Below, one piece after another: positions 17,197 to 26,330 of a stretch of DNA of 64,000 bases (position 1 is its first letter; each line of letters begins with the position of its first letter). The notes below the pieces were generated by a model. That model was not told the DNA's origin. It saw nothing but the letters and a program-made list of their open reading frames with translations, and searched no databases. Source of the DNA: Mycolicibacterium sp. YH-1 (GTDB lineage: Bacteria > Actinomycetota > Actinomycetes > Mycobacteriales > Mycobacteriaceae); assembly GCF_022557175.1 (NCBI RefSeq), contig NZ_CP092915.1, positions 5,890,001-5,954,000 of the forward strand, given 5' to 3'. Made by a program: the position numbers and the translations under genes.

Positions 17197-18767
17197 GTGC
17201 GATCCAGCGCCCTCTCTCCCGCGTGCGGCACCAGCCGCGCGGTCAACTTCTCGAACTCGTCACCCCAACCGGAGTTGTCAGTGCGCGCGAGACCGCCCAA
17301 TTCCAGGCTCACGGTACCCGGCTCCGCGGGTGCGATACGAACCCAGATGCGGCGCCGGCGCACCACCAGCGAGACGAGCAGTCCGGCCATCATCGACATC
17401 GACCAGATCAGCACCCACACCTGTGCCGGATCGTGGGAGACCTGCACGTTGATGAACGGCACCGCGCCGTCGAATCGGACGATCGTGCCGTCGGCGAGCC
17501 GGGTCGACTCGCCCTCCCCGAGGTTGACCCGCGCCTCCTTCTTCAACCGGTCCTGGCCGATGAGCCGCGAATCAAGCGAGAACACCGACTGCGGTCGGCC
17601 CGTGTCCAAGCCCGCGTCACCGCGGTAGACGTCGATGGCGACGGCGGGATCGTTGAGCGCGGGGAAGCTTGAGGACAGCAGCGTGCCGTCCAACTGCTCC
17701 GTCGGTGCGAACAGCCCCTGGATGGCGATCTGATTCTTGCGCCGGTCCCCCGCGTCGGGATACGTGCCCGCTGGCGGGTCGAACCGCATCGCACCCGAGG
17801 ACAGCAACGTCTGCGGGTCGTCCGGGCGAAACTGCAGCGTCTGGGTTCGGGTCTGCCCGTCGGGGAAGATGACGGTGAACGTCGGCGCGTAGCCGTGGCC
17901 CTGCAGGTAGAGCCGGTCACCGCCGAGCCGCAACGGGTGGTTCACCTCGAGCCGGTAGGGCCGCCAGGTGTTGGACTCGAGGTCTTCGCCCGCCTGGTAC
18001 TCGACGTTGGCTGCGAAGCTCAGCGCCTGACCGGTCGGCAGGTAGGTGGCGTCGAAGTCGTTGACCTTCACACAGATCGGGTTCAGCGACGTGCCGTCGA
18101 CGGTGTTACCCGCGCGGAACGAGTCGAACGCGGCGGGCGAGGCCGAGCAGAAGCCGGGCCCCCCGTTGGCGATGACGATGACGTTGCCCTCGTAGCCGAA
18201 CAGCTTGCCGACGGCGATCGCGATCAGCAGACCCAGCAGCGAGAAGTGGAAGACGATATTGCCGAACTCGCGCAGATAACCCTTCTCAGCGGAGATCTCG
18301 ATCTGTTCACCCTGGCGCCTGGTGGTCTGCCGCCAGCCCTTGAGCCGCTGCGACGTCTGTTGCGCCACAGCCTCGACGTCGCCTGGAGTCTCACCCTCGA
18401 AGTGCTTGGGCAGCCTCGCCAGATTGCGCGGCGCCGCGACCGGTGTCGTGCGCAGGCTCCGGACGTGCTCGGCCAGCCGCGGTGTCAGGCAGCCCACCAA
18501 CGAGATGAACAGCAGCACATAGATCGCGGTGAACCAGAAGCTGGAGAAGACGTCGAAGGCCTGCACGCGGTCCAACCACGGCCCCAGCACCGGGTGGTCG
18601 GCGAGGTACTCGTCGACCTTGCTCTCATTCAGACTGCGCTGCGGCACCAGCGCGCCCGGGATCGCGGCCAGCGCCAGCAGGAACAGCAGGGCCAGCGCGG
18701 TACCCATCGAGGTCAGGGTTCGCCACGTGTTGCGGACGTACGCGGTGAGACGTTTGACTCGTTTCAC
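17193..18767 (-). CDS. resB: System II cytochrome c biogenesis protein ResB (Ccs1)
   Basis: 524 residues. Three helices near the N-terminus (TSMGTALALLFLLALAAIPGALVPQ, then SSFWFTAIYVLLFISLVGC), one after residue 180, a large external domain to about residue 450, and a last helix (VLIWSMSMMAGLLVSLVV). Partner of CcsA in heme delivery. Start GTG overlaps the ccdA stop (GTGA). Confidence 0.94.
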   Translation of the reverse strand: MKRVKRLTAYVRNTWRTLTSMGTALALLFLLALAAIPGALVPQRSLNESKVDEYLADHPVLGPWLDRVQAFDVFSSFWFTAIYVLLFISLVGCLTPRLAEHVRSLRTTPVAAPRNLARLPKHFEGETPGDVEAVAQQTSQRLKGWRQTTRRQGEQIEISAEKGYLREFGNIVFHFSLLGLLIAIAVGKLFGYEGNVIVIANGGPGFCSASPAAFDSFRAGNTVDGTSLNPICVKVNDFDATYLPTGQALSFAANVEYQAGEDLESNTWRPYRLEVNHPLRLGGDRLYLQGHGYAPTFTVIFPDGQTRTQTLQFRPDDPQTLLSSGAMRFDPPAGTYPDAGDRRKNQIAIQGLFAPTEQLDGTLLSSSFPALNDPAVAIDVYRGDAGLDTGRPQSVFSLDSRLIGQDRLKKEARVNLGEGESTRLADGTIVRFDGAVPFINVQVSHDPAQVWVLIWSMSMMAGLLVSLVVRRRRIWVRIAPAEPGTVSLELGGLARTDNSGWGDEFEKLTARLVPHAGERALDRT

Positions 18768-19567
18768 AGAGGCAGCCTCGTATCGGTGATGAAGGCATCG
18801 CGGACCCAGGACACGAAGTCAGCCCACAGCCCGGTCAGCAGCGCCGTACCGACCAGGATCAGCAGCACGCCGCCGAAAACCTGGATGGTCCGGGTGTTCC
18901 GGCGCAGCCAGCCCAGACCCCGCATCGCACGCGCCGACCCGAACGCCAAGAGCACGAACGGGATTCCAAGACCAAGGCAGTAGGCCACCACCAGCACCGC
19001 GCCGCGCGCCACATTCGCCCCCTCGGTCGCCGAGGACACCGCGATCACCGCGGTCAGCGTCGGGCCGAGGCACGGCGTCCAGCCCAGACCGAACACCGCA
19101 CCCAGCAGTGGCGCCCCGCCGAGCGTCGACACCTGCCGCGGCGTGAATCTCGCCTCACGCTGCAGTGCCGGGATGAAGCCGACGAACACCAGGCCCATCA
19201 CGATCGTCACCACGCCGCCGATGCGTTGCAGCAGAAGCTGATTGACGATAAGCGTGGTCGTCATCCCGAGGACGGCCATAGTGCCGAGCAAGAACACGAC
19301 GGTGAATCCGCCGACGAAGAGCGCGGCAGCACCCGCGACGCGCCACCGTGCCGCGCGAAGGGCCACACCGCCGTTCTGTCGGCCCGGTTCGTCGTCCACA
19401 CCGACGACTGCTGCAAGGTAGGACAGGTAGCCGGGCACGAGGGGCACCACGCACGGCGACGCGAAGGAGATCAGGCCTGCGAGCGCGCTGACGCCCAGGG
19501 CCAGCAGCAGGGGTCCGGTCGACACCAGGTCACCGACCTGGTCGAGACTCGCTGCCAGAACACTCAT
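18764..19567 (-). CDS. ccdA: Thiol-disulfide transporter CcdA
   Basis: 267 residues, six to seven helices. Redox cysteines are Cys39 in SFASPCVVPLVPGYLSYL and the second in GLGWTPCLGPTLTAV. It passes reducing power across the membrane to ResA so that apocytochrome cysteines stay reduced. Start ATG overlaps the resA stop (ATGA). Confidence 0.95.
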   Translation of the reverse strand: MSVLAASLDQVGDLVSTGPLLLALGVSALAGLISFASPCVVPLVPGYLSYLAAVVGVDDEPGRQNGGVALRAARWRVAGAAALFVGGFTVVFLLGTMAVLGMTTTLIVNQLLLQRIGGVVTIVMGLVFVGFIPALQREARFTPRQVSTLGGAPLLGAVFGLGWTPCLGPTLTAVIAVSSATEGANVARGAVLVVAYCLGLGIPFVLLAFGSARAMRGLGWLRRNTRTIQVFGGVLLILVGTALLTGLWADFVSWVRDAFITDTRLPL

Positions 19568-20163
19568 GTCGCCGGCTCGCCTGCCAGCCGCTCGACGACG
19601 GGCAACAGATCCTCGGCGAGCAGTTCACGAAGGAATACCGCCGCCACCCGGTGCTGGCGGTCCAGCACAATCGTCGACGGGATCACCGTGGTGGGATATC
19701 TGCCGCCGAACGCGATCATCGTCCGCATCGACGGGTCGTAGATCGACGGGAAGGTGACCTTGCGGTCGACCACGAAGTCCACCGCCGCCTGGCGGTTGTT
19801 ATCCCGCACGTCGATGCCGAGGAACGCGACACCCCGCTCGCGCGTCTCGTCGTAGACCCTCTGCAGTTCCGGGATCTCGGAGCGACATGGCGCGCACCAC
19901 TGCCCCCACACGTTGATCACGACGACCTTGCCGTCGAAATCGGTCAGCGACAGCGTCTTCGCCGGGTCGAGCAGGTCGGGTCCGGAGATCGGTCCCGGCT
20001 TGCCGCGGCTTTCCGGCGGGTCGTAGAGGATGTCGGTCTTGCCACCGGGAGCGACGAACTCGAACGAGCCGCCCTGGGCGACGGCGTCGTCACCAGTGGA
20101 GCATCCGGCCAGCAGCAGTGTTACCGCCGCAACGCCGATCGCCAGCCACTTCCCGCCAATCAT
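19564..20163 (-). CDS. resA: Lipoprotein thioredoxin ResA (Rv0526 type)
   Basis: 199 residues. Lipoprotein signal with lipobox LLAGC, lipidated Cys21, then a TlpA/ResA thioredoxin domain with active site WCAPC (Cys90, Cys93) and cis-Pro region TTVIPSTIVLD. It reduces heme-binding cysteines of apocytochrome c using electrons from CcdA. Start ATG 20163, four bases after the phosphatase stop; the open frame above it has no signal peptide. Confidence 0.93.
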   Translation of the reverse strand: MIGGKWLAIGVAAVTLLLAGCSTGDDAVAQGGSFEFVAPGGKTDILYDPPESRGKPGPISGPDLLDPAKTLSLTDFDGKVVVINVWGQWCAPCRSEIPELQRVYDETRERGVAFLGIDVRDNNRQAAVDFVVDRKVTFPSIYDPSMRTMIAFGGRYPTTVIPSTIVLDRQHRVAAVFLRELLAEDLLPVVERLAGEPAT

Positions 20164-20167
20164 CGCG

Positions 20168-20782
20168 CTACAGGCCCCACGGTTCGGTGTAACCCCACCT
20201 GACCAGGCGATCACCGGAAAAGGTGAACGACGTGATCGAGGCCAGGTTGCACAGCCGGCTGTGCGGCAGCGGCAGGTGCGGCAGTTTGCGTCCCGTCATC
20301 GCGCGACGCAGCGTCTCGACGGGCAGCTGATGACTGACGCAGACCGCCTCATGGCCCTCGGCACGCACTCGGGCCCTGTGCAGAGCCGCGGTCATGCGGG
20401 GCGCGATCTCCTCGTAGGGCTCACCCCACGACGGCTTCATGGGATTGCGCAGCTTGGGCCAGTTCCTCGGGTCGCGCAGCGCCCCGTCCCCGGGGGCGAC
20501 CCGCTCCCCCTCGAACTGGTTCCACGACTCGATGAGATCGGCGTCGGTGTCGATGGGCAGCCCGTGGCTCTCAGCGATGGGCGCCGCGGTCTCCTGTGCC
20601 CGCTCCAACGGCGAGGCCACCACGTAGACGACGTCGTTGCGCGCCAACCAGTCCGCCGCGGACTGTGCCTGCGCCCGGCCGCGCTCGGAGAGGTGGTAGT
20701 CGGGCAGCCGTCCGTACAGCACCTTCTCGGGGTTGTGCACCTCGCCGTGCCGCATCACGTGCACGGTGGTCGTCTCCGCCAT
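20168..20782 (-). CDS. Histidine phosphatase family protein (Rv0525 type)
   Basis: 204 residues. Phosphohistidine motif MRHGEVHNPEKVLYGR near the start, SPLERAQETAAPIAE, ESWNQFEGERV and second His in CVSHQLPVETLRRA. A phosphoglycerate-mutase-like phosphatase, substrate unknown. Its place between hemL and resA is conserved. Start ATG overlaps the hemL stop by one base (TGATG). Confidence 0.9.
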   Translation of the reverse strand: MAETTTVHVMRHGEVHNPEKVLYGRLPDYHLSERGRAQAQSAADWLARNDVVYVVASPLERAQETAAPIAESHGLPIDTDADLIESWNQFEGERVAPGDGALRDPRNWPKLRNPMKPSWGEPYEEIAPRMTAALHRARVRAEGHEAVCVSHQLPVETLRRAMTGRKLPHLPLPHSRLCNLASITSFTFSGDRLVRWGYTEPWGL

Positions 20783-22098
20783 CAGGTGGCCGGCCGGTCG
20801 GCGGCCGCGGCGGCACGGGCGGCATCGGGAAGCGCGGTGGCGATCCGGTCGAACGCCTGCTCGTCCAGCGCCGTCGAGACGAACCAGGTCTCAAAGGCAC
20901 TGCACGGCGGGTACACCCCGGCATTGAGCAGGGCGTGGAAGAACGGCGGGAAGCGCCAGGTGTCCGTCGCCTTGGCCGTCGCGAAGTTGGTCACCGGAGC
21001 CTCGGAGAAGAAGACACTGAACATGTTCGCGGCCCGCGAGATCTGGTGCGCCACACCGGCTTCTGTCAGGGCATCGGATACCAGCCCGGACAGCCGTGCG
21101 GAGTTGGCGTCCAGCGTCGCGTAGGCGGCGTCATCGGCGGCCCGCAGCGTGGCCAGACCTGCGGCCATCGCCACCGGGTTACCCGACAGCGTGCCCGCCT
21201 GATAGACCGGCCCGAGCGGGGCCAGGCGGTCCATCACCTCGGCGCGGCCGCCGAACGCCGCGGCGGGCAGGCCACCGCTCATCACCTTGCCGAACGTGAA
21301 CAGGTCGGCGTCCACCGGATCGACGCCGTACCAGCCGGCGCGGCTCACCCGGAATCCCGTCATCACCTCGTCGAGGATCAGCAGTGCGCCATGCTCGGCG
21401 GTGATGCGACGCAGTGCGGCGTTGTAGCCGGGCTGCGGTGCGACCGTGCCCATGTTGCCCGCGGCGGCTTCACTTATGACGCAGGCGATCTCATCGCCGA
21501 ACGATGCGAACGTCTCCTCCACCGCGGCGACGTCGTTATAGGGCAGCACGATGGTGTCGGCGGCGGCCGCTCCGGTGACACCCGGCGAGGACGGCAGACC
21601 CAGCGTTGCGACACCCGAGCCGGCGTCGGCAAGCAGCGCGTCGCTGTGGCCGTGGTAGCACCCGGAGAACTTGATGATCTTGGCGCGGCCGGTGAAGCCG
21701 CGAGCCAACCGAATGGCGCTCATGGTGGCCTCGGTTCCCGAGTTCACCAAACGCAGCTTCTGCACCGCTGCGACCCTGCCGATGATCTCGGTGGCCAGTT
21801 CCGTCTCGGCCGGCGTGGGCGCTCCGAAGGACAGACCGTCGACGGCGACGCGTTGCACGGCCTCGACCACCGCCGGATGGGCGTGGCCAAGCAGTGCGGG
21901 TCCCCACGAGCACACCAGGTCGACGTACTCGTTGCCATCGGCGTCAGTCAGCAGGCAGCCATTGGCCTTGGTGATGAACCTCGGCGTGCCGCCCACGGAG
22001 CTGAACGCCCGGACCGGCGAGTTCACCCCACCGGGGATCACTGCGGCGGCCTCGGCGAACAAGCGCTGCGATGCCTCGGTGGTTGTGGGGACGGACAT
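20782..22098 (-). CDS. hemL: Glutamate-1-semialdehyde 2,1-aminomutase
   Basis: 438 residues. PLP enzyme of the C5 pathway to 5-aminolevulinate. Motifs: [69 protein letters not shown] and the PLP lysine in [17 protein letters not shown]. Start ATG 22098 ([10 protein letters not shown]) is preferred over a frame extension of 12 residues. It heads the run hemL, phosphatase, resA, ccdA, resB, ccsA, so heme precursor supply and cytochrome c assembly share transcription. Confidence 0.96.
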   Translation of the reverse strand: MSVPTTTEASQRLFAEAAAVIPGGVNSPVRAFSSVGGTPRFITKANGCLLTDADGNEYVDLVCSWGPALLGHAHPAVVEAVQRVAVDGLSFGAPTPAETELATEIIGRVAAVQKLRLVNSGTEATMSAIRLARGFTGRAKIIKFSGCYHGHSDALLADAGSGVATLGLPSSPGVTGAAAADTIVLPYNDVAAVEETFASFGDEIACVISEAAAGNMGTVAPQPGYNAALRRITAEHGALLILDEVMTGFRVSRAGWYGVDPVDADLFTFGKVMSGGLPAAAFGGRAEVMDRLAPLGPVYQAGTLSGNPVAMAAGLATLRAADDAAYATLDANSARLSGLVSDALTEAGVAHQISRAANMFSVFFSEAPVTNFATAKATDTWRFPPFFHALLNAGVYPPCSAFETWFVSTALDEQAFDRIATALPDAARAAAAADRPAT

Positions 22099-22156
22099 GG
22101 GCACCAGTGTTCCAGCCGAATCGCCAGCGACCAACTACAGGGTGTAGTGGGAGCGA

Positions 22157-22543
22157 TTACGGAGCGGGTGTCAGCGCGAACACCGGGTGGTCGGCATCGC
22201 CGGGCAGCTTGCGCCAGTAACCGTCGACGACCCTTCCGGCCAATGGCCGGTACGCGGCGATGATCGGGGCCCGCTGCTCGACGGGAACTTCGGCCGCCAC
22301 GTAGCTGACGTCGCCTATCCGCACCGAGGCGTCGGCCCGCACATTGCGCACCCAGTCCGTCTCGCCGCGGGTCGAGACCAGGTACTTGACGCCAGCCACC
22401 TCGGGCACGACGACCGGGATCTGCTGCGGCTGCCCACTCACACGCCTCGTGACAGTCAATGTCTCGCTGTTGCCGACACCCGTCGCCATCGCCACCCTGT
22501 TGAAGATCACGCGGGTGAACCACGGGGGCTTGAGATAGGCCAT
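22157..22543 (-). CDS. Deazaflavin-dependent nitroreductase-like protein, paralogue 1
   Basis: 128 residues, split-barrel fold of the DUF385/Ddn family (F420-binding). KPPWFTRVIFNRVAMATG, TLTVTRRVSGQPQQIPV, YLVSTRGETDWVRNVRADASVRIG. Members use reduced F420 for nitro- and quinone reduction. Divergent by 19 bases from paralogue 2, to which it is only distantly similar. Confidence 0.82.
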   Translation of the reverse strand: MAYLKPPWFTRVIFNRVAMATGVGNSETLTVTRRVSGQPQQIPVVVPEVAGVKYLVSTRGETDWVRNVRADASVRIGDVSYVAAEVPVEQRAPIIAAYRPLAGRVVDGYWRKLPGDADHPVFALTPAP

Positions 22544-22562
22544 GAGCTAAGAGTTTGATGGT

Positions 22563-22949
22563 GTGATGCAGCTACCGCAATGGTTGGCTCGGTTCAACCG
22601 TCACGTGACAAACCCGATCCAACGCCTGTGGGCCGGCTGGGTGCCGACGATGGGAATTCTTGAACACGTCGGCCGCAAGTCGGGCAAGCCCTACCGCACC
22701 CCGCTCACGGTTTTCAGCACCGATGACGGCATAGCCATCCTGCTCACCTACGGCCCGAACCGGGACTGGCTCAAGAACGTCATCGCCGCAGACGGCGGGC
22801 AGATACGCCGCTACGGCAGGACCTTCGCGGTCACTGCGCCCCGGGTCATGTCCAAGGCCGAGGCGGCGCCGTCGGTGACGGGGCTCTGGCGGCCGATCTT
22901 CACGCGATTGCCGTTCGCCGAGGCCGTCTTGCTCACGAGGGTGGGATGA
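22563..22949 (+). CDS. Deazaflavin-dependent nitroreductase-like protein, paralogue 2
   Basis: 128 residues. FNRHVTNPIQRLWAGWVPTMGILEHVGRKSGKPYRTPL, then LLTYGPNRDWLKNVIAADGGQIRR, the F420-binding pattern of this family. Start GTG 22563 is directly followed by ATG 22566. Its stop overlaps the start of paralogue 3 (ATGA). Confidence 0.85.
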   Translation: MMQLPQWLARFNRHVTNPIQRLWAGWVPTMGILEHVGRKSGKPYRTPLTVFSTDDGIAILLTYGPNRDWLKNVIAADGGQIRRYGRTFAVTAPRVMSKAEAAPSVTGLWRPIFTRLPFAEAVLLTRVG

Positions 22950-23326
22950 GGTTCGCCGACGCGCGGGCCCGGTTCAACCGCCGCGTCGTCAACCGGGTGG
23001 TCCGCCCGATCTCGGGCAGGTTCGCGATGTGGTCGATCATCGAGCACCGCGGGCGCCGCAGCGGGACGGTGTACCGCACCCCGGTGTCGGTGTTCCCCAC
23101 GCCCGACGGCGTGGCAATCCTTCTCGCGTACGGCGAGGACCGGGACTGGGTGCGCAACCTAATGGCCGCCGACGGCGGCCGCGTCACGATGAGCGGTGAG
23201 ACGTTCGCCGTCGTCGACCCTCGGATCGTGCCGACGAGAGACGCAGCGGCGCTGCTGGATTCGCCCTGGCGTCAGATGATCGGCCTGATGCGCACGCCGA
23301 CGGCGCTACTGCTGCGCCGCGCCTGA
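22946..23326 (+). CDS. Deazaflavin-dependent nitroreductase-like protein, paralogue 3
   Basis: 126 residues, closely similar in plan to paralogue 2 (ARFNRRVVNRVVRPISG, IEHRGRRSGTVYRTPV, LAYGEDRDWVRNLMAADGGRV). A local tandem duplication most simply explains the pair. Translationally coupled by ATGA overlap. Substrate unknown. Confidence 0.85.
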   Translation: MRFADARARFNRRVVNRVVRPISGRFAMWSIIEHRGRRSGTVYRTPVSVFPTPDGVAILLAYGEDRDWVRNLMAADGGRVTMSGETFAVVDPRIVPTRDAAALLDSPWRQMIGLMRTPTALLLRRA

Positions 23327-23913
23327 CCTACGCCGGGCACCTAGCTCCGCTGTCCGCAAAGTTTGCTGAACTCGAGTCGGCCGAGTGCTGTTCACGTTGC
23401 GACCAGCCGGTGTCCGCAGTGCTAGCGTCCCGGTTTCTTGCAGCCCTTTCGGACCCACACTGGTCGCTCCGCGACTCCTTCGAGCCAGGCGGATCGCACC
23501 CATCTCGGCCGCACAGACCCGAGCCAATCTCGATTTGCTGCGATCTGCTGTATCTGAGTAAAAACACTAACGACGCTTGTTCATGTGCTGACGCCAGTGA
23601 TCCGGTGTCCGGGCGGATAAACGCACAGCAGAAATCGGTTTGGGAAGGGGGCCTGACGGCCGACCATCACACGTAGGAACTGGTTCCAATTCCACCGAAA
23701 CTGCTTTCCACTTGAAGTAATAGATCGAAATAGCTAGTTTGCCGATGTACGAGAGGACCCTTGGCGACCAGCGCCGGAGCACGTGGTCCCGGATTGCCGA
23801 CCAACGGCGCTTCTGCACCGGTCCACGGCCAACTTCATTCAGGCGGCAGTACCTGAGAATTTCCTCAGGTAGCTTCTACAGCGTCCAAAATCACGCGCAG
23901 AAACGAGCCCCAC
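23327..23913. other. 587-base stretch without a recognisable gene
   Basis: No frame here looks coding, and its base composition is visibly richer in A and T than the flanks. It holds an ACCTGAG / CTCAGGT inverted repeat (23851-23870) just before the GjpA-like gene. I see no RNA family I can name; a long 5' leader for the downstream gene is possible. Confidence 0.6.
23851..23870. repeat. Inverted repeat upstream of the GjpA-like gene
   Basis: ACCTGAG (23851-23857), 6-base loop, CTCAGGT (23864-23870); exact. It ends 43 bases before the start codon, so an operator or leader hairpin is possible. Confidence 0.6.
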
Positions 23914-25344
23914 ATGCAGTTAGCTATACGATCAACCTTCACTGCCGGTGTGGCTCTAGCCAGTGCCGCTGTCATAGCCGTGAGTCCGATCAGCCCGGTC
24001 GCACCACGACTCGCCGAAGCGACGGCCTCGGCGATTCATACCTCTTCAGCCGCGGTAGAACTCACCGGCGTCACCTACCCAGCCACTTCATGGATGGAAG
24101 TCTTCGGTACGACGTTCAACAACATCTCGCATATCGGTGGCGACATCGCCGCTGCCCCCTTTCCAATCCTGCAGCAGGTCATCGCCAACCAGGTCGCCAA
24201 CGGGCAGTTGCTCTTCAGCTCAATCGACGCCGCCGCCATGAGCTACATCCGCTTCTTCACATCCGCAGCTGACTATCAAGGGGCGTATTGGGTCCGGGAA
24301 GCCGCCAAAAACCTGATGGCAGGCAACATCAGCGGCGCAGCGGCCAATGTCAGCACTATCCTGTTCCGCCTGTTCGCTTTCGCGAATCCGCTGATCAACA
24401 TCATGCAGATCCCCATCGGCATGAGTCGGAACCTGGTGAACGCATTCGCCGTGGTGCCGGACATCTTGATGCCGCTCGGGCTGAGTGTGTTGAATCCGAT
24501 AGAGGGCGCCATCAATGCGTCCGGCGATATCGGCCAGAGTGTTCTCAACGCCATCAACGCTGGCGACCCGATTCGGGCACTCAGCGCTGTCATCAACGCT
24601 CCCGCCGTACTCGCCGGCGCGATCCTGAATGGCTACTACAACGATATCGCGGGAGGGACAACAGGGCTGTTCACCACTGACCCTTCGTCACTCAACAGGG
24701 GCCTGATCCAAACCCTGTTGGTGACAATTCCTCGGATGATTGCGACGGCAATTGGCTGGCATGCACCGGCCACCGCGCGCGAGTTGCCAGCAGACGTCAT
24801 CGACGAAGCACCAGCGGTCGAGACCGATGCGGAGACCGGTGTCGACGAGGTGCTACCCGCAGTCGAACACACTGCCGTCAGCAACATTTCGGACACCAGC
24901 GAAGCGGTTGCCAAGGCGGTCAAGGCCCTCACGTCATCGCTCACTCCGCAGTCCGAGGCAACCGGGACGCCAACGGCCAGTGAGCCGTCCGAGGTAGACG
25001 GCGGCGAAGCAGGCACGGTCATCGAGGAAGAGGCGCCTGAGCCGGAGACGCCCGCGGCCGACAACACCGGTGTCGTCGACCACACCGCCGAGAGCACAGA
25101 CCCCACTGCTTCCGAGGAATCGAACGGCTCGAAGCCATCGCGCAACGGATCCACCGATCTCAGCGGCGGCAACAAGGCAGTACCCGGCAAGACCGGCTCG
25201 AGCACCAATGCAGGCACGGGCTCGGGATCGGCGGCCACGGATGAGTCGGCCACCCCGACCACCGGTGACACCAGTGATGCCGGCAGGACCAGCAACGACG
25301 CCGGGGGCTCAAACGATGGCTCCGATGGCGGCAGCGACAGCTGA
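23914..25344 (+). CDS. Secreted GjpA-like / PE-like protein with low-complexity tail
   Basis: 476 residues. N-terminal signal-like helix (RSTFTAGVALASAAVIAVSP), then about 260 residues of small-residue-rich, amphipathic sequence with NISHIGGDIAAAPFPILQQVIANQ and LINIMQIPIGMSRNLVNAF, and a C-terminal 180-residue tail of Thr, Ser, Glu and Gly. The N-terminal half resembles proteins annotated as GjpA-type outer-membrane porin in Mycolicibacterium; I recall this family but cannot verify it here. Followed by a strong terminator. The AT-richer first part and GC-rich tail differ in base use. Confidence 0.65.
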   Translation: MQLAIRSTFTAGVALASAAVIAVSPISPVAPRLAEATASAIHTSSAAVELTGVTYPATSWMEVFGTTFNNISHIGGDIAAAPFPILQQVIANQVANGQLLFSSIDAAAMSYIRFFTSAADYQGAYWVREAAKNLMAGNISGAAANVSTILFRLFAFANPLINIMQIPIGMSRNLVNAFAVVPDILMPLGLSVLNPIEGAINASGDIGQSVLNAINAGDPIRALSAVINAPAVLAGAILNGYYNDIAGGTTGLFTTDPSSLNRGLIQTLLVTIPRMIATAIGWHAPATARELPADVIDEAPAVETDAETGVDEVLPAVEHTAVSNISDTSEAVAKAVKALTSSLTPQSEATGTPTASEPSEVDGGEAGTVIEEEAPEPETPAADNTGVVDHTAESTDPTASEESNGSKPSRNGSTDLSGGNKAVPGKTGSSTNAGTGSGSAATDESATPTTGDTSDAGRTSNDAGGSNDGSDGGSDS

Positions 25345-25372
25345 CCCGCTCCTGAGTCGTCGGATGCAAGCG

Positions 25373-25406
25373 AATCGGCCCCCTCTCCCCTAGGAGGGGG
25401 CCGATT
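25373..25406 (+). terminator. Intrinsic terminator after the GjpA-like gene
   Basis: Arms AATCGGCCCCCT (25373-25384) and AGGGGGCCGATT (25395-25406) pair over 12 bases with a 10-base loop; a short pyrimidine-rich run follows. Strongest hairpin terminator in the window. Confidence 0.8.
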
Positions 25407-25493
25407 TCCTTGCCCGCCAACGAAAGAGGCGACACAGATGGATGTCGTGTGGTGGCGGATACTCACGCTCCATCGCACGATTCCTGATGGCCG

Positions 25494-25736
25494 TTACCAG
25501 GACAGGACGATTCCCGACCTATTCCTGTTGCGCTGATTGTTGTTGATGTCCGCCACCGTGGGTGCCCGAGGCGTCGGTACCGCCTTGATCGACACGCTGC
25601 CACTGGTCTCACATCGGGTCACGCTGCCGCCGTCCTGACAGGTCGGTACAGCGCCGGCGGCCGGAGCCGAGATGAGCGGCCCCACAATCACACTCGCCAA
25701 TAGCAGCGCCTTCACGTACTTGTTGCGATTCGTCAT
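25494..25736 (-). CDS. 80-residue secreted protein with a cysteine pair
   Basis: Signal peptide (YVKALLLASVIVGPLISAPAAGA, probable cleavage after AGA) and a short mature part with two cysteines (PTCQDGGSVTRCETSGS) followed by SIKAVPTPRAP. Similar small exported proteins are common in mycobacteria; no function known. GAGGGG precedes the ATG closely. Confidence 0.78.
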   Translation of the reverse strand: MTNRNKYVKALLLASVIVGPLISAPAAGAVPTCQDGGSVTRCETSGSVSIKAVPTPRAPTVADINNNQRNRNRSGIVLSW

Positions 25737-25779
25737 AGCCCCTCATTCCCGCTGAGAATCCTGTCCACCGAATCGCCAC

Positions 25780-26211
25780 TCACGGGCAGGACGATGCAAG
25801 TACCCGGGCCCCTGGATCGAGCACCAGGTCGGCCTGACCGACGTGCCGAAATGCATCAGCACGGGCTGCTTCGACGGTGTCGCCAGCGCCACCCGACACG
25901 ATGCCACTACCGTCGTCGGCGCCCACGGACACCACGCAGAAGACGTCGTTGGTCACCTCGTCACTGCTGCACTGTTCGGCGCCTGCGTTCTGACATGCCG
26001 CCACCACGGCTTCCACTGCCGCCGCGTTGGTTGGACCAGATGCGGAGAAACCCGTCAGGGCTCCCTCGATTAGGCCGGAACCGACGGCCCTCGACATGTC
26101 GGTGTCCTCGACCACTCCGGCGGGGCCACCCGCCCACGCCGCGCTCGACGAGACCATCGCGGCCACCAGCACCGAACCCAAAATCACAGAAACCCTGCGG
26201 ATGGCGGCCAT
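25780..26211 (-). CDS. Secreted cysteine-containing protein, unknown family
   Basis: 143 residues. Signal peptide to about AWAGG (residue 29), then a mature domain with NAAAVEAVVAACQNAGAEQC, a further Cys in VFCVVSVGADDG, and a C-terminal Cys. The repeat of Ala-rich helix plus Cys recalls DUF4189-like secreted proteins, but I cannot assign it. Start ATG 26211 has AAGGGA upstream; a TTG further up is less likely. Confidence 0.72.
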   Translation of the reverse strand: MAAIRRVSVILGSVLVAAMVSSSAAWAGGPAGVVEDTDMSRAVGSGLIEGALTGFSASGPTNAAAVEAVVAACQNAGAEQCSSDEVTNDVFCVVSVGADDGSGIVSGGAGDTVEAARADAFRHVGQADLVLDPGARVLASSCP

Positions 26212-26318
26212 ACCGTCCCTTCGAGTCGACAACTTGAATGCATGCTATCGGCCTAGGCACAGTTCTCGCCGGGTTAAGGAACCCACTCTGCCGTCGTCGA
26301 GCCTCGGATTGGCTGACC

Positions 26319-26330
26319 TACGATGGGCAG
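26319..26330 (+). promoter_or_regulatory. Leaderless -10 element for the MalT-type regulator
   Basis: TACGAT at 26319-26324, 6 bases, then GTG 26331. Confidence 0.45.

Noticed and set aside
23410..23676. 88-residue open frame in the noncoding stretch
   Set aside because: No domain, no ribosome-binding site, unusual composition.
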